Positions 23,770 to 35,121 are shown, counted from the first letter of the stretch. The stretch is 42,528 nt of DNA from Limosilactobacillus urinaemulieris (GCF_014838745.1 NZ_JABUXR010000014.1:1-42528); one strand, 5' to 3'. Program-made: numbers and translations. The notes: generated from the sequence alone by a model not told the origin.

Positions 23770-25512
23770 ATGCAACAATCAAAGATTTTAATTCCAACAA
23801 AAAAGGAAGCGCCAAGTGATGCGGAAGCGCTTAGTCATAAGATGATGGTCCGCGCCGGCTACATTTATCAAGTATCTGCTGGTGTTTGGGCTTACTTACC
23901 AATGGCCTACCGGGTAATTCGGAAGGTTGAAAATATCATTCGTGAGGAAATGGAAAAAGCTGGTGCGGTTGAAATGATGATGCCAGCACTTCTTCCTGCT
24001 GACTTGTGGAAAGAATCTGGTCGGTATGAAAGCTATGGCGATAACCTATTTAAGTTAAAGGATCGTCGTGATCGTGACTTTATCATGGGACCAACTCATG
24101 AAGAAACGTTTACTGAAGTTATCCGTGACAGTATCAAGTCATATAAGAAGTTGCCATTGGTTGTTTACCAATTGCAGGATAAGTTTCGGGATGAAGATCG
24201 CCCTCGTTATGGGATCCTTCGTGGTAAGGAATTTGAAATGCTTGATGGTTATTCATTCTCTGCTGATCAAGCAGGTTTAGATCAGGCATATGATCTTCAA
24301 GCAAGAGCATACCGTAATATTTTTGACCGGATTGGCTTAGACTACAAGGTAATCCTAGCCGATTCAGGAACAATGGGTGGTAAGAACTCACAAGAATTTT
24401 CTGCTCCAGCAGAGGTTGGTGAGGATATCATTGCTTATACTGACGGGGATTACGCTGCTAACTTGGAAAAGGCTACTAGTAAGTTTACCGGTGTTCAACA
24501 AACCGCTGAACCAGAAAAGCTTGAAAAGAAGCCAACTCCAGGGGCTCACAGTGTCGACGAGGCTGCGGAAAGCCTTGGAATAGACTCAACGCAAATTATC
24601 AAGGCAATGTTCTACATGGCTAAAATGAGTGAAGAGGAAACGCAACCAGTTCTTGTTTTGATGCGCGGTAACGATGAAGTTAACGAGGCAAAGCTGAAGG
24701 ATGAACTAGGCTGTGAAGAATTAGAGTTAGCTGATGAAGAAGACGCTGTGAAGTATTTAGGAGCACATCCAGGTTCACTTGGTCCAGTTGGTGTTGGTGA
24801 AGATGTTAAAATCTATGCTGACAATTACGTTAAAGTAATGGTTAATATGGCCTGTGGGGCTAACGATGACGGTCACCACTACATTAATGCCAATATTGAT
24901 CGTGACTTCCGGGTGGATCAGTTTGGTGATTTCCGTAACGTTAAGGAAGGCGAAATTGCACCGGATGGTCATACAATCAAGTTTACCCCAGGGATTGAAA
25001 TTGGGCATATTTTTAAGTTAGGGACCCATTATTCAAAGAAGCTTGGTGCACAAGTGCTCGACAATAATGGCCGCCTAGTTGATGTTATTATGGGAAGCTA
25101 CGGGATAGGTGTTAGTCGGTTGCTTTCTGCAGTTGCTGAACAAACTGCTGATGACAATGGATTAGTATGGCCCGACAGTATTGCACCATTTGATGTTCAT
25201 GTAATTCCTGTAAATGCCAAAAAAGCAGATCAAATGGAAATGGCAAATGAACTTACCGTAGCTCTTGAAAAAGCTGGCTATGATGTCTTAGTGGATGACC
25301 GAAAAGAACGTGCTGGTGTTAAGTTTGCCGATTCTGACTTAATTGGGATTCCAATTCGGATTACTGTTGGTAAGAAGGCTTCAGACGGTATTGTTGAAAT
25401 TAAGATCCGGAAGACCGGTGAAACAGTTGAAGTTAAGACTGAAGAAGTCGTTAATACTGTTGCAATTTTGCTTAAGCAACTTAGTGGACAAGATGCTACT
25501 GAAGCTAAATAA
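23770..25512 (+). CDS. proS: Prolyl-tRNA synthetase
   Basis: A class II synthetase of 580 residues, the bacterial type with a cis-editing INS domain. Motif 2 reads KFRDEDRPRYGILRGKEFEM (about residues 138-157) and motif 3 is MGSYGIGVSRLL (about 443-454). The INS domain lies between them (about 225-400) and would clear mischarged Ala-tRNA-Pro. The C-terminal anticodon-binding domain begins near 470 (VHVIPVNAKK). AAAAGGAG precedes ATG 23770. Co-transcribed with rseP. Confidence 0.97.
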   Translation: MQQSKILIPTKKEAPSDAEALSHKMMVRAGYIYQVSAGVWAYLPMAYRVIRKVENIIREEMEKAGAVEMMMPALLPADLWKESGRYESYGDNLFKLKDRRDRDFIMGPTHEETFTEVIRDSIKSYKKLPLVVYQLQDKFRDEDRPRYGILRGKEFEMLDGYSFSADQAGLDQAYDLQARAYRNIFDRIGLDYKVILADSGTMGGKNSQEFSAPAEVGEDIIAYTDGDYAANLEKATSKFTGVQQTAEPEKLEKKPTPGAHSVDEAAESLGIDSTQIIKAMFYMAKMSEEETQPVLVLMRGNDEVNEAKLKDELGCEELELADEEDAVKYLGAHPGSLGPVGVGEDVKIYADNYVKVMVNMACGANDDGHHYINANIDRDFRVDQFGDFRNVKEGEIAPDGHTIKFTPGIEIGHIFKLGTHYSKKLGAQVLDNNGRLVDVIMGSYGIGVSRLLSAVAEQTADDNGLVWPDSIAPFDVHVIPVNAKKADQMEMANELTVALEKAGYDVLVDDRKERAGVKFADSDLIGIPIRITVGKKASDGIVEIKIRKTGETVEVKTEEVVNTVAILLKQLSGQDATEAK

Positions 25513-25534
25513 TTAGTCTAATCATTAATTGGTG

Positions 25535-25578
25535 GTGACGATGGTAGAATTTAATTTATCAACGCGCCACTTTTTATT
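25535..25578 (+). terminator. Weak hairpin between proS and polC
   Basis: GTGGTG (about 25542) can pair with CGCCAC (25566-25571), followed by T5. The loop is long, so at most a partial terminator. Confidence 0.3.
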
Positions 25579-25593
25579 GTAGGAGGATAAAAA

Positions 25594-28500
25594 GTGAGTT
25601 TATCACGACAAGAATTATTTCAAAAGCTACTTGAACAAATTCACTTTCCCGAAAAAGATAACCCTGCCTTTCATGATGCAAAGGTTCAATCTGTCGTGGT
25701 TCATAAGGATTCGCGTTTATGGGAATTTCATTTAATGCTTCGACAGCCGTTACCATTTAACCTTTTTAGTGAATTTTCTAATGCACTAAAAATTGGTTTT
25801 CGGGATATTGCTAATACGCGGGTGAAAATTAGCAGTCCAATGACTGATCTTGATCCCAAACTAATTGGTGATTATTGGGAGTATGTAGTCCGGCAAACGG
25901 CACCTGATTCACCGATGACTCAACAAGTTTGTACACAGACAGCACCTGAGGTTAAGGACGGTCGAGTAACTCTTGTTATTGAAAACGAGATGATGAAAGA
26001 CTTCCTTACTAAAAATATTTTAGGAAAGATTGAAGAGGACTATGTTGACCTTGGTTTTCCTAAATTTCGGATTCACCCATTTGTTGATGAATCTGCTTCG
26101 GAGGCCCGGATTAAGGAATTGAAGGCCAAGCATGAAGCAGACGATGCCGCACTTGCTGCTAAAGCAATGGAACAGATTAAAAAGAATAACGTTGCTAAAA
26201 AGAAAAAGCAGCAAAGTAAGGTTGCTCCTGCCGATGGACCTGTTCAACTTGGCCGAGTAATTAATGATTCTCAAGAAGTTAAGCAAATGAAAGATATTGC
26301 TGAGGAAGAACGCTCGGTTGTCGTTGAGGGCTATGTCTTTAGTACTGAGGTACGGGAACTACGCTCAGGTAGGCAATTACTGACATTTGAAATTACCGAC
26401 TATACTTCTTCGTTTGCGGTAAAGAAATTCTCTCGCAATGAAGCTGATGAAGCCCAATTTGCAAATATCAAAGAGGGAATGTGGCTTAAAGTTCGTGGGC
26501 CGGTACAAGAAGATACATGGATGCATGATTTAGTTATTAATGCCTTTGACGTTAATGAAATTAAGCATGAAGAGCGTCAGGACAAAGCGCCGGCTGATGA
26601 TAAGCGAATTGAGTTACATGCCCATTCAGAAATGAGTCAAATGGATGCCACTAATTCAATTACCGAATTAGCTAACCGTGCTCATTCATGGGGACAGCCT
26701 GCAATTGCAATTACGGATCACGCAGATGTTCAAGCGTTCCCAGAAGCGTTTAAGGCAGCTAAAAAAACAGGAATTAAGATGCTTTATGGTGTAGAAGCAA
26801 ACGTGGTTGATGACGGGATCCCGTTGGTGTACAACGAAAATGACACACCGCTAGATGGTCAGACATATGTTATCTTTGATGTTGAAACAACGGGGCTTTC
26901 AGCTATTTATGATAAGGTGATTGAACTTTCCGCTTCGAAGATGAAAGATGGTGAAGTCTTGGAGCGGTTTGATGAATTTATTGATCCAGGGTTCCCTCTT
27001 TCTGAACAGACAACTAACCTAACATCAATTACTGATGAAATGGTTCAAGGCTCAAAAAGCGAGGAAGAAGTCTTTAAGATGTTTAGGGACTTCTGTGAAG
27101 GGTGCATTATTGCTGGTCACAATGTCTCCTTTGATATGGGGTTCATGAATACTGGTTACCGTCGCCATAACATGGAAGAAATTACGGCTCCTGTTATTGA
27201 TACTTTACCGTTGGCCCGGTTCCTCTATCCTCATATGCGAGGATATCGTTTGAATACCTTAAGTAAGAAGTTCAAGGTTGCTCTTGAACACCACCACCGG
27301 GCAAACTATGATGCCGAAGCAACAGGGAAGCTGCTGCATATCTTCTTAAAGGATGCGGAAAAGCGGTATGGAATTAAACTAATCAGTGACTTGAATAAAC
27401 ACATGACTGATAATGATGCTTATCGGCATGCGCGACCATTTCATGTTACGATTCTTGCCCAGACTCAAGCAGGACTGAAAAACCTCTATAAGTTGGTTTC
27501 ACTGTCTAACGTTAAGTATTTTGCACGAGTACCGCGGATTCCGCGTAGTGTTCTAACTAAGTATCGCCAGGGACTCCTTTTGGGTACTGCCTGCTCTTCT
27601 GGTGAAGTATTTACCGCAATGATGGAAAAAGGATTCGCTGAAGCTGAGCGAAAGGCTAAGTATTATGACTTTATTGAAGTTCAGCCGAAGCCTAATTACC
27701 AGCCATTATTAGAGCAGAAGGTTATTGCTGATGATGCCCACTTGGAAGATATTTTGAAGAACATGGTTAAACTAGGTGAAAACCTAGAGAAGCCAGTTGT
27801 TGCAACGGGGGATGTCCATTATTTAGATGCTCATGATGCCATTTACCGTAAGATCCTTATCAATTCTCAAGGTGGTGCTAATCCACTTAACCGAACTAGA
27901 AGACCAGATGTTCATTTTAGGACAACGGATGAGATGCTTAATGAATTTAGTTTTCTTGGCGCTGATGAGGCTCATCAAATCGTTGTCACAAATACCCATC
28001 AGGTTGCTGATCTGATTGATGACGGTATTTGTCCGGTTAAGGATAAGCTCTATACTCCTCATATGAAGGGAGCAGAGCAAGAAATTCAGGATCGTACGTG
28101 GGACACTGCTAAGAAATGGTATGGTGATCCGTTACCAAAGATTGTTCAAGACCGGGTTGAACTTGAGCTAAATAGTATTGTTAAAAACGGGTTCTCGGTA
28201 ATTTACCTGATTGCTCAACGGCTAGTAGCAAAGTCAAATAAGGATGGTTATTTAGTAGGTTCTCGGGGATCCGTTGGTTCAAGTGTGGTTGCTACGCTGT
28301 CTGGTATCACGGAGGTTAATCCGTTGCCACCACACTATCGATGCCCGAAGTGTCATTATTCCCACTTCTATACCAAGGGGGAATACAGTTCAGGATTTGA
28401 CCTTCCAGAAAGAAAGTGTCCTAAGTGCGGAACGCTATTAGTTAAGGATGGTCATGATATTCCGTTCCAAACTTTCTTAGGGTTTAAGGGAAATAAGGTT

Positions 28501-29922
28501 CCAGATATTGATTTGAACTTCTCTGGAGACTACCAGCCAATTGCTCATAACTACATGAAAGTGTTGTTCGGTGAAAAGAACGTTTTCCGTGCTGGAACGA
28601 TTGGTACTGTTGCTGATAAGACTGCCTATGGTTATGTTAAGGCCTATGAACGTGATACGGATAAGCAGTTCCGAGGAGCGGAAGAGGATCGGCTTTCCCA
28701 TGGTGCTACTGGTGTTAAACGAACAACAGGACAGCACCCGGCTGGAATTATTATTGTTCCTGATGATATGGAGATTTATGATTTTACGCCAGTTCAATAC
28801 CCGGCTGATGATCAAGAGGCAGCTTGGGAAACAACTCACTTTGATTTCCACTCCATCCACGATAATATTTTAAAGATGGATATTTTGGGACATGATGATC
28901 CAACGATGATTCGTGCATTACAAGACTTATCTGGGGTTGATCCACAGACTATTCCGATGAACGATCCGGGAGTAATGAGTTTATTCTCTAGTCCCGAGGC
29001 ATTAGGGGTCAGTGAAGAACAGATCCAAAGTAAAACGGGAACTCTTGGTTTACCAGAATTCGGGACCCGTTTTGTTCGGGGAATGTTTGAGGATACCCAC
29101 CCGAAGAATTATTCGCAACTCTTGCAAATCTCCGGACTTTCTCATGGAACGGGCGTGTGGTTGGACAACGCTCAAGAGTTAATTAAACAGGGCGTTGCAA
29201 CAATCGCCAATGTGATCGGGTGTCGGGACAACATTATGACCGACTTAATTCACTATGGTCTTGATTCTGAAACCTCATTCCAGGTAATGGAATCAGTTCG
29301 TCACGGTCGGGGAATCCCTGATGATTGGCAAAAGAAAATGCGTGAGGCTAATGTTCCGCAATGGTACATGGACTCATGCTTGAAGATTAAATACATGTTC
29401 CCCCGAGCTCACGCGGCCGCCTATGTTTTAATGGCATTACGGATTGCGTACTTCAAGGTATACTTCCCGCTTGTTTATTACTGTGCCTTCTTCTCTGTCC
29501 GTGCTGATGACTTTGACGTAGTTGCAATGTCACACGGTAAAGATGCCGTTAAGACACGGATGAAAGAAATTAGTTCGCAAGGAAACGACGCAAGCGCTAA
29601 GGACAAGAGTTTATTGACGATCCTCGAATTAGCTAATGAAATGCTAGAACGGGGCTTTAAGTTCAAGATGGTTGATCTTGAGCGATCTGATGCAAGTAAT
29701 TGGCTAATTGATGGTAATTCATTAATTGCTCCATTCCGTGCAGTTCCTGGTTTGGGATTGAATGTTGCTAAGCAGATCGTCGCTGCTCGTGAAGAAAAGA
29801 AGTTCCTATCGAAGCAGGACCTAGCTGAGCGGGGAAAGGTTTCCCAGACAATTATAGATTTTCTTACTCAGAACCATGTCCTAGACGGATTGCCGGATGA
29901 AAACCAATTAAGTCTGTTCTAG
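25594..29922 (+). CDS. polC: DNA polymerase III PolC
   Basis: The replicative polymerase of low-GC Gram-positives, with its own proofreading exonuclease; 1442 residues. Order seen: N-terminal domain (1-210), OB fold (about 225-325), PHP domain with [15 protein letters not shown] (near 339), an inserted DEDD exonuclease starting FDVETTGLS (near 428) and running to about 600, a zinc module [10 protein letters not shown]...CPKCGTLL (about 914-950), and the palm with the catalytic aspartates in [12 protein letters not shown] (near 969). The helix-hairpin-helix region is near the C-terminus ([18 protein letters not shown]). The start is GTG 25594, 6 nt after AGGAGG. The reading frame is uninterrupted. 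Confidence 0.98.
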   Translation: MSLSRQELFQKLLEQIHFPEKDNPAFHDAKVQSVVVHKDSRLWEFHLMLRQPLPFNLFSEFSNALKIGFRDIANTRVKISSPMTDLDPKLIGDYWEYVVRQTAPDSPMTQQVCTQTAPEVKDGRVTLVIENEMMKDFLTKNILGKIEEDYVDLGFPKFRIHPFVDESASEARIKELKAKHEADDAALAAKAMEQIKKNNVAKKKKQQSKVAPADGPVQLGRVINDSQEVKQMKDIAEEERSVVVEGYVFSTEVRELRSGRQLLTFEITDYTSSFAVKKFSRNEADEAQFANIKEGMWLKVRGPVQEDTWMHDLVINAFDVNEIKHEERQDKAPADDKRIELHAHSEMSQMDATNSITELANRAHSWGQPAIAITDHADVQAFPEAFKAAKKTGIKMLYGVEANVVDDGIPLVYNENDTPLDGQTYVIFDVETTGLSAIYDKVIELSASKMKDGEVLERFDEFIDPGFPLSEQTTNLTSITDEMVQGSKSEEEVFKMFRDFCEGCIIAGHNVSFDMGFMNTGYRRHNMEEITAPVIDTLPLARFLYPHMRGYRLNTLSKKFKVALEHHHRANYDAEATGKLLHIFLKDAEKRYGIKLISDLNKHMTDNDAYRHARPFHVTILAQTQAGLKNLYKLVSLSNVKYFARVPRIPRSVLTKYRQGLLLGTACSSGEVFTAMMEKGFAEAERKAKYYDFIEVQPKPNYQPLLEQKVIADDAHLEDILKNMVKLGENLEKPVVATGDVHYLDAHDAIYRKILINSQGGANPLNRTRRPDVHFRTTDEMLNEFSFLGADEAHQIVVTNTHQVADLIDDGICPVKDKLYTPHMKGAEQEIQDRTWDTAKKWYGDPLPKIVQDRVELELNSIVKNGFSVIYLIAQRLVAKSNKDGYLVGSRGSVGSSVVATLSGITEVNPLPPHYRCPKCHYSHFYTKGEYSSGFDLPERKCPKCGTLLVKDGHDIPFQTFLGFKGNKVPDIDLNFSGDYQPIAHNYMKVLFGEKNVFRAGTIGTVADKTAYGYVKAYERDTDKQFRGAEEDRLSHGATGVKRTTGQHPAGIIIVPDDMEIYDFTPVQYPADDQEAAWETTHFDFHSIHDNILKMDILGHDDPTMIRALQDLSGVDPQTIPMNDPGVMSLFSSPEALGVSEEQIQSKTGTLGLPEFGTRFVRGMFEDTHPKNYSQLLQISGLSHGTGVWLDNAQELIKQGVATIANVIGCRDNIMTDLIHYGLDSETSFQVMESVRHGRGIPDDWQKKMREANVPQWYMDSCLKIKYMFPRAHAAAYVLMALRIAYFKVYFPLVYYCAFFSVRADDFDVVAMSHGKDAVKTRMKEISSQGNDASAKDKSLLTILELANEMLERGFKFKMVDLERSDASNWLIDGNSLIAPFRAVPGLGLNVAKQIVAAREEKKFLSKQDLAERGKVSQTIIDFLTQNHVLDGLPDENQLSLF

Positions 29923-29932
29923 GGATAGTTGC

Positions 29933-29961
29933 TTGCTAGTTGAGCAAGTTCATGCTACAAT
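29933..29961 (+). promoter_or_regulatory. Promoter of the rimP-nusA-infB operon
   Basis: TTGCTA (29933-29938) and TACAAT (29956-29961) are spaced by 17 nt, with an extended -10 TGC directly before the -10. Confidence 0.75.
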
Positions 29962-29984
29962 TAATTATGGTAAATAACTCGTTG

Positions 29985-30012
29985 GAGTGAGCAGAGATGC
30001 TCGCTCTTTTTA
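29985..30012 (+). terminator. Leader terminator before rimP
   Basis: GAGTGAGCA (29985-29993) pairs with TGCTCGCTC (29998-30006) across a 4-nt loop, then T5. It sits between the operon promoter and rimP, so it can act as an attenuator. Confidence 0.8.
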
Positions 30013-30036
30013 TTGCAAATAATGGAGGTGACGCAG

Positions 30037-30519
30037 TTGAGCAATGTCGTTGAAATAGTAACCGGATTAGCTAAGCCGATTTTAGCCAAGCATGATTGCT
30101 ACCTTTACGATCTTGAATTTGTTAAGGAAGGCAAAAGCTGGTACTTACGAGTTTATGTTGATAAGGATGGGGGAGTTACCCTAGAAGACTGTGCAGATAT
30201 TAGTGATGAACTAAGTGAGGCACTTGATAGCACCGAGCCTGATCCAATTCCTCAGGCATATTTCCTTGAGGTTTCTTCTCCTGGTGCCGAACGTCCATTA
30301 AAGAAGGAAGCTGATTATGAGCGAGCAATCAATGATTATATTCACGTTTCCCTTTACCAGCAGATAGAAGGGAAAAAGGCATATGAGGGAACGTTGGTTG
30401 AACTTACGCCTGACGAACTAACATTGGAATATATGGATAAAACTCGTCAGCGTCGAATTAAGATTGAACGTAAAATGATCGCACAAGCACGATTGGCAAT
30501 CGACTTTAGTAAGATTTAA
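30037..30519 (+). CDS. rimP: Ribosome maturation factor RimP
   Basis: Needed for 30S maturation, helping S12 and other proteins bind; 160 residues. Conserved segments are [29 protein letters not shown] (residues about 22-50) and [14 protein letters not shown], followed by the C-terminal SH3-like domain. The start is TTG 30037, 8 nt after GGAGG; the ATG at 30022 overlaps that site. It is the first gene of the nusA operon; nusA begins 15 bp after its stop. Confidence 0.96.
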   Translation: MSNVVEIVTGLAKPILAKHDCYLYDLEFVKEGKSWYLRVYVDKDGGVTLEDCADISDELSEALDSTEPDPIPQAYFLEVSSPGAERPLKKEADYERAINDYIHVSLYQQIEGKKAYEGTLVELTPDELTLEYMDKTRQRRIKIERKMIAQARLAIDFSKI

Positions 30520-30534
30520 AGGGAGTGTTAAAAG

Positions 30535-31770
30535 GTGAGCAAAGCAAAAACAAACACTGAAATGATCGCCGCTCTAGATTACTTAGAGAAGGAAAAAGGG
30601 ATCAAGAAGGAAATTGTTATTGAAGCCTTGGAACAGGCTTTGGAACTCGCATATAAGCAAAATTACGGTGAAAAGAACGTTGAAGTTGACTTCGACGGGG
30701 TTACTGGTAATATCAAGGTTTACGCTGTTAAAACGATTATCGATAATGAAGACTTGGTTGAAGAAGATGAGAACGAGTATATGAGCCTTGCTGATGCGCG
30801 AAAGTTGCCACATGGCCAAGGATACGATGTTGGTGATGAGATTCGTGAAGAAGTTACGCCACGTGATTTTGGCCGAATTGCAGCCCAAACAGCAAAGCAA
30901 GTGGTAATGCAACGGTTACGCGAAGAAGAACGCAAGATCATCTATAATAAGTACAAGACTTACGAGAATGAAATTATTACTGGTGAAGTTTCTCGTGAGG
31001 ATAAACGTTTTACGTGGGTTGACCTTGGTGATGGTGTTGAAGGTGCCATGGGTTACCGGGATAAGATGCCTAATGAACACTACCACATTCACGATCGGAT
31101 CCAGGTTTACGTTTCAAAAGTAAATGATGATCGTCATGGTCCACAAATCTTTGTCAGTCGAACAGCTCCAGAATTATTAAAACGGCTATTTGAACGGGAA
31201 GTTCCTGAAATCAAGGACGGGACAGTTTTAATTGAGAATATTGCCCGTGAGGCTGGAGATCGTGCTAAGGTAGCTGTTTATTCCAATGATCCAAACGTTG
31301 ATCCTGTTGGTACTTGTGTCGGTCCTCGTGGTTCACGCGTTCAAGCAATTGTTAATGAACTTGACGGTGAGAACATGGATATTGTTGAATATGTTAAGGA
31401 TCCGGCTCAATTTATTGCTAATGCTCTTAATCCTGCAGAAGTTCTGGATGTTATTTTTAATGAACCAGAAGCTCCAGTTACTGAGGAACAATCAGAAGAA
31501 GATTCAACTGATGCCTCTGTAACGGAGAACACCGATGCCGTAACTGAGATGGAGAATACTGAAGAAGCGGAACCTGTTGCAACAACTGAAGAACGTTCAT
31601 GCACGGTTGTAGTTCCTGATAGTCAGCTCTCACTTGCAATTGGTAAGCGGGGTCAAAATGCACGGTTAGCTGCTCGGTTAACAAAGTATAAGATTGATAT
31701 TAAGCCAGCTTCTGAGATGGAAAATAGTACTGATACACTCAAAGAAGAAACAGACGCTTCAGAAGATTAA
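30535..31770 (+). CDS. nusA: Transcription factor NusA with acidic inter-KH insertion
   Basis: Binds RNA polymerase and controls pausing, termination and antitermination; 411 residues. Order: N-terminal polymerase-binding domain (1-130), S1 domain (about 135-200), KH1 (about 225-305, including DPVGTCVGPRGSRVQAIV), KH2 with VVVPDSQLSLAIGKRGQNAR (about 358-377). Between KH1 (ending LDVIFNEPE) and KH2 lies a run of about 42 residues (312-354) rich in E, T, D and S. This is absent from Bacillus NusA, where the KH domains nearly touch. The frame is clean. The start is GTG 30535 with GGGAG 10 nt upstream. Confidence 0.96.
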   Translation: MSKAKTNTEMIAALDYLEKEKGIKKEIVIEALEQALELAYKQNYGEKNVEVDFDGVTGNIKVYAVKTIIDNEDLVEEDENEYMSLADARKLPHGQGYDVGDEIREEVTPRDFGRIAAQTAKQVVMQRLREEERKIIYNKYKTYENEIITGEVSREDKRFTWVDLGDGVEGAMGYRDKMPNEHYHIHDRIQVYVSKVNDDRHGPQIFVSRTAPELLKRLFEREVPEIKDGTVLIENIAREAGDRAKVAVYSNDPNVDPVGTCVGPRGSRVQAIVNELDGENMDIVEYVKDPAQFIANALNPAEVLDVIFNEPEAPVTEEQSEEDSTDASVTENTDAVTEMENTEEAEPVATTEERSCTVVVPDSQLSLAIGKRGQNARLAARLTKYKIDIKPASEMENSTDTLKEETDASED

Positions 31771-31788
31771 AGCAGCGGGGTGAAATAA

Positions 31789-32091
31789 ATGAAAAAGAGA
31801 AAAGTACCGATGCGTAAAGATATTGTTACCGGCGAAATGATGCCGAAGCGACAATTAATCCGGGTAGTTAAGAACAAGGAAGGCGAAGTTACGCTTGATC
31901 CAACCGGTAAGAAGTCTGGTCGGGGCGCATACATTGCAGTAGATGTAGAGATCGCTAAGCGGGCAAAGGAAGAAAAAACCTTTGAAAAGGCTTTTCATGT
32001 TAAGTTGGATGATTCATTTTATGATGAATTGATTCAATACACGGATCACCTTCAAGCACGACAAGCTTTATTTGGTAACAATGAAAAATAA
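31789..32091 (+). CDS. ylxR: RNA-binding protein YlxR (DUF448)
   Basis: A 100-residue protein of the YlxR family, found between nusA and infB. The conserved pattern VPMRKDIVTGEMMPKRQLIRVV then SGRGAYI is present; the usual R(K)C cysteine is replaced here (MRKDI). It is basic and is reported in relatives to bind RNA or act on gene regulation and RNase P, so the role is unsettled. GGGGTG precedes ATG 31789. Its stop codon overlaps the start of ylxQ. Confidence 0.93.
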   Translation: MKKRKVPMRKDIVTGEMMPKRQLIRVVKNKEGEVTLDPTGKKSGRGAYIAVDVEIAKRAKEEKTFEKAFHVKLDDSFYDELIQYTDHLQARQALFGNNEK

Positions 32092-32392
32092 TCAACAATC
32101 CGTTTTAAACTTACTCGGATTAGCACGCCGCGCCAAACAAATTCAAAGTGGCGAAGGCGGTGTCTTAAAATTAATTCAAACAGGAAAAGCCCAGTTTGTT
32201 TTCTTAGCTCAGGATGCTGGTTCAGCAACACTAAAGAAGTTTACGGATAAATGTACCTTTTACAAGGTTCCACTCTGTACACTTTTTACTAAAGAACAAC
32301 TAAGTCAAGCAATTGGACAGTCAAGAACTGTTATTTGTGTAACGCAATCTGGATTTGCAAGAAAGTTTGAGGAACTACTAACGATGAATTAA
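32081..32392 (+). CDS. ylxQ: L7Ae-family RNA-binding protein YlxQ
   Basis: A 103-residue member of the ribosomal L7Ae/L30e/YlxQ family that binds kink-turn RNA. It has [39 protein letters not shown], the family's helix-strand core, and [14 protein letters not shown] near the end. I start at ATG 32081, which overlaps the ylxR stop by 11 bp; the TTG at 32072 is a less likely start. There is no separate Shine-Dalgarno, so translation is probably coupled to ylxR. Confidence 0.92.
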   Translation: MKNNQQSVLNLLGLARRAKQIQSGEGGVLKLIQTGKAQFVFLAQDAGSATLKKFTDKCTFYKVPLCTLFTKEQLSQAIGQSRTVICVTQSGFARKFEELLTMN

Positions 32393-32405
32393 GGAGCGTG
32401 AGTAC

Positions 32406-34682
32406 ATGGCCAAAGAACGAATTTATGAATTAGCCAAAGAACTCAAGATGCCAAGCAAGAGCCTTGTAAATGTAGCTAAGGATCAAGGGATGGATATTAA
32501 AAGCCATATGTCATCTGTAACACCTGATCAAGCACAAAAGTTACGTCAAGTTGTTAAGGGGAACAACAAGAATGACGCTAACCAATCAAAAAAGCAGGCT
32601 AAGCATCACGAAAAAAATTCTCAGGTAAAAGCAGGTCATAAGGGAAACCAACAATCAACAAATCAAGCTAACCATAACAAGAAAAATGAACATCATGATC
32701 AAAAGCATCATGATAATAACCATTCCTCTAAGCAATCAGGCCAAAGTAATAACCGTCATCAAAATGATAACAACGGTCGCTTTGGTGGCAGCTTAAATGA
32801 ATCTGGTCGAAAGGGTAAGCGATTCAACAAGAAAAACAAAAAGCGAAACAAGAAACATAACAACAATGGTCGCCTTCGTGAAGTTAAGCATCAACAACCT
32901 ACTCAGCGAAAGGATAAGCCATTACCAGATGTTCTTGAATATACCGAGGGAATGAATGCACAAGATCTTGGAAAAATCTTGCACCGTTCACCAGCCGAAA
33001 TCATTAAAAAGCTCTTTATGCTCGGTGTAATGATTAATCAAAACCAATCCTTAGATAAAGATACGATCGAATTGTTGGCAACTGATTACGGCATTGAAGC
33101 TAAGGAAAAGGTTGAAGAAGACATTTCAGATATCGATAAGATGTTTGAAGAAGAGCAAAACAATACGGATCACTTAGTTTCTCGTCCGCCAGTTGTTACG
33201 GTTATGGGGCACGTTGACCATGGTAAGACTACGTTGCTTGATAAGCTTCGTCACTCACATGTTACTGAACATGAAGCTGGGGGAATTACTCAGGAGATCG
33301 GTGCTTACCAAGTTCATTACAAGGATGATCTAATTACATTCTTGGATACGCCAGGACACGCTGCCTTTACAGAAATGCGTGCTCGGGGAGCTAATATCAC
33401 TGATATTACCGTATTGGTTGTTGCCGCAGATGATGGTGTTATGCCTCAAACTGTTGAAGCTATTCACCACGCCCAAGCTGCTAAAACACCAATTATTGTT
33501 GCGGTTAATAAGATCGATAAGCCAGGTGCTAATCCAGAACGGGTAATTGAGGAATTGGCTAAGTACAACTTGATTCCGGAAGACTGGGGTGGTGACACAA
33601 TCTTTGTTAACATCTCAGCTAAGTTTGGAAAGAACATTGATGAATTGCTTGATATGATTCAACTCCAAGCTGAAATGATGGAATTGAAGGCTAACCCAGA
33701 CCAAAATGCTGCTGGTTCCGTTGTTGAAGCACGACTCGATCAAGGTAAGGGATCTGTTGCTACCGTTCTGGTACAACAAGGAACTTTGCATGTTGGTGAC
33801 CCAATTGTTGTTGGAAACACCTATGGCCGTGTTCGGACGATGACAAACGAAAATGGTCGGCGGATTAAGGAAGCGACCCCATCAACTCCTGTCGAGATTA
33901 CCGGGCTTAATTCTGTTCCGGAAGCAGGGGACCGCTTTGTTGTCTTTGACGATGAAAAGACTGCTCGTGCTGCTGGTGAGAAGCGTGCAGAACAAGCCCA
34001 AGAAGAGGAACGGAAACGGACTTCTCACGTTACATTGGATAACTTATTTGATACGATGAAGAAGGGGCAAATGAAGACTCTCCCATTAATCATTAAGGCC
34101 GATGTTCAAGGTTCAGTAGAAGCACTTAGTCAAAGTCTTCAAAAGATTAAGGTTGATGGTGTTCGGGTTGATATAATTCACCAAGCTGTTGGTGCAATTA
34201 ATGAATCCGATGTAACATTAGCTGAAGCTTCTAATGCCGTTATTATTGGGTTCAATGTGCGGCCAACTTCGCTTGCTAAGTCATTAGCTGATTCAAATAA
34301 AATTGATATTCGTCTCCACCAGGTGATCTACAACGCAATTGAAGAAGTTGAAGACGCAATGAAGGGGATGCTTGAACCAGTTTATAAAGAAGAAACTATT
34401 GGTCAAGTTGAAGTACGGCAAATCTACAAGGCTTCCAAGGTTGGGACAATTGCTGGGGGAATGGTAACTTCTGGTAAGATTACCCGTGATTCCAAGGTTC
34501 GGCTTGTTCGTGACGGGATTGTCGTTTATAGCGGTGAACTTGGTAGTTTGAAACGGTTCAAGGATGATGTTAAGGAAGTTAAGGCTGGCTTTGAATGTGG
34601 TTTGACAATTCAAAATTACAATGACATTAAGGAAAATGATGTTATTGAAGCTTACCAAATGAAGGAAGTACCAGTTAAGTAA
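32406..34682 (+). CDS. infB: Translation initiation factor IF-2
   Basis: The GTPase that brings fMet-tRNA to the 30S subunit and joins subunits; 758 residues. It starts with an IF2N domain ([20 protein letters not shown], 4-23). A disordered linker (about 50-170) unusually rich in His, Asn, Lys and Gln follows, then a second IF2N-like part (about 180-225). G motifs: GHVDHGKTT (near 268), [22 protein letters not shown] and [12 protein letters not shown]-terminal domains II, III and IV complete it. AAGGAG precedes ATG 32406. Confidence 0.98.
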   Translation: MAKERIYELAKELKMPSKSLVNVAKDQGMDIKSHMSSVTPDQAQKLRQVVKGNNKNDANQSKKQAKHHEKNSQVKAGHKGNQQSTNQANHNKKNEHHDQKHHDNNHSSKQSGQSNNRHQNDNNGRFGGSLNESGRKGKRFNKKNKKRNKKHNNNGRLREVKHQQPTQRKDKPLPDVLEYTEGMNAQDLGKILHRSPAEIIKKLFMLGVMINQNQSLDKDTIELLATDYGIEAKEKVEEDISDIDKMFEEEQNNTDHLVSRPPVVTVMGHVDHGKTTLLDKLRHSHVTEHEAGGITQEIGAYQVHYKDDLITFLDTPGHAAFTEMRARGANITDITVLVVAADDGVMPQTVEAIHHAQAAKTPIIVAVNKIDKPGANPERVIEELAKYNLIPEDWGGDTIFVNISAKFGKNIDELLDMIQLQAEMMELKANPDQNAAGSVVEARLDQGKGSVATVLVQQGTLHVGDPIVVGNTYGRVRTMTNENGRRIKEATPSTPVEITGLNSVPEAGDRFVVFDDEKTARAAGEKRAEQAQEEERKRTSHVTLDNLFDTMKKGQMKTLPLIIKADVQGSVEALSQSLQKIKVDGVRVDIIHQAVGAINESDVTLAEASNAVIIGFNVRPTSLAKSLADSNKIDIRLHQVIYNAIEEVEDAMKGMLEPVYKEETIGQVEVRQIYKASKVGTIAGGMVTSGKITRDSKVRLVRDGIVVYSGELGSLKRFKDDVKEVKAGFECGLTIQNYNDIKENDVIEAYQMKEVPVK

Positions 34683-34697
34683 ACCGAGGTGAATAAA

Positions 34698-35063
34698 ATG
34701 CCTAATAAGCAATATTGTGTTGATCGGTTAGCTCAAGAAATTCAACGTGAAGTTGACGATATTCTCTTAAAGCGGGTTCGTGATCCTCGCGTACAAGGAG
34801 TAACCATTACTGGTGTAGATGTTACTGGCGATCTTCAACAAGCAACAATTTACTACAGTATCTTGTCCGATAAAGCTTCTGATATGGAAAAAGTTCAAGC
34901 TGGTTTGGATAAGGCAACTGGTTTAATTCGGAGTGAATTAGGTGCACGGTTGAATATTTTCAAAACACCTGAAATTAAATTTGAACGAGATAAGTCAATT
35001 GCCTACGGAAGTCGGATTGATCAACTGATCAATAAGCTTCACCAGCAAGAACAAGATAAGTAA
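34698..35063 (+). CDS. rbfA: Ribosome-binding factor A
   Basis: A small KH-fold 30S assembly factor of 121 residues, needed for 16S rRNA 5' end maturation and cold growth. Seen: RLAQEIQREVDDILLKRVRDPRVQGVTITGVDVTGDLQQATIYY at the N-terminus and the KH region ending LNIFKTPEIKFERDKSIAYGSRID. GAGGTG lies just before ATG 34698; the GTG at 34689 is part of that ribosome site. Last gene before an internal terminator. Confidence 0.96.
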   Translation: MPNKQYCVDRLAQEIQREVDDILLKRVRDPRVQGVTITGVDVTGDLQQATIYYSILSDKASDMEKVQAGLDKATGLIRSELGARLNIFKTPEIKFERDKSIAYGSRIDQLINKLHQQEQDK

Positions 35064-35072
35064 TTAAGGATG

Positions 35073-35107
35073 AACGAGCTGGGAGCTATCTCTTAGTTCG
35101 TTTTTTT
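35073..35107 (+). terminator. rbfA-truB intergenic terminator
   Basis: ACGAGCT (35074-35080) pairs with AGTTCGT (35095-35101), with an inner GAG/CTC, followed by T7. Probably partial. Confidence 0.75.
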
Positions 35108-35121
35108 ATGGAGAGAATTAT

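Noticed and set aside
28477-28873. Overlapping ORFs of 100-127 residues on both strands inside polC.
   Set aside because: They lie within the conserved palm region of PolC and have composition typical of frame shadows.
31468-31600. NusA insertion explained by a frameshift pair.
   Set aside because: The frame is continuous and composition is ordered (acidic, T/E/D/S); other frames give no NusA-like sequence.
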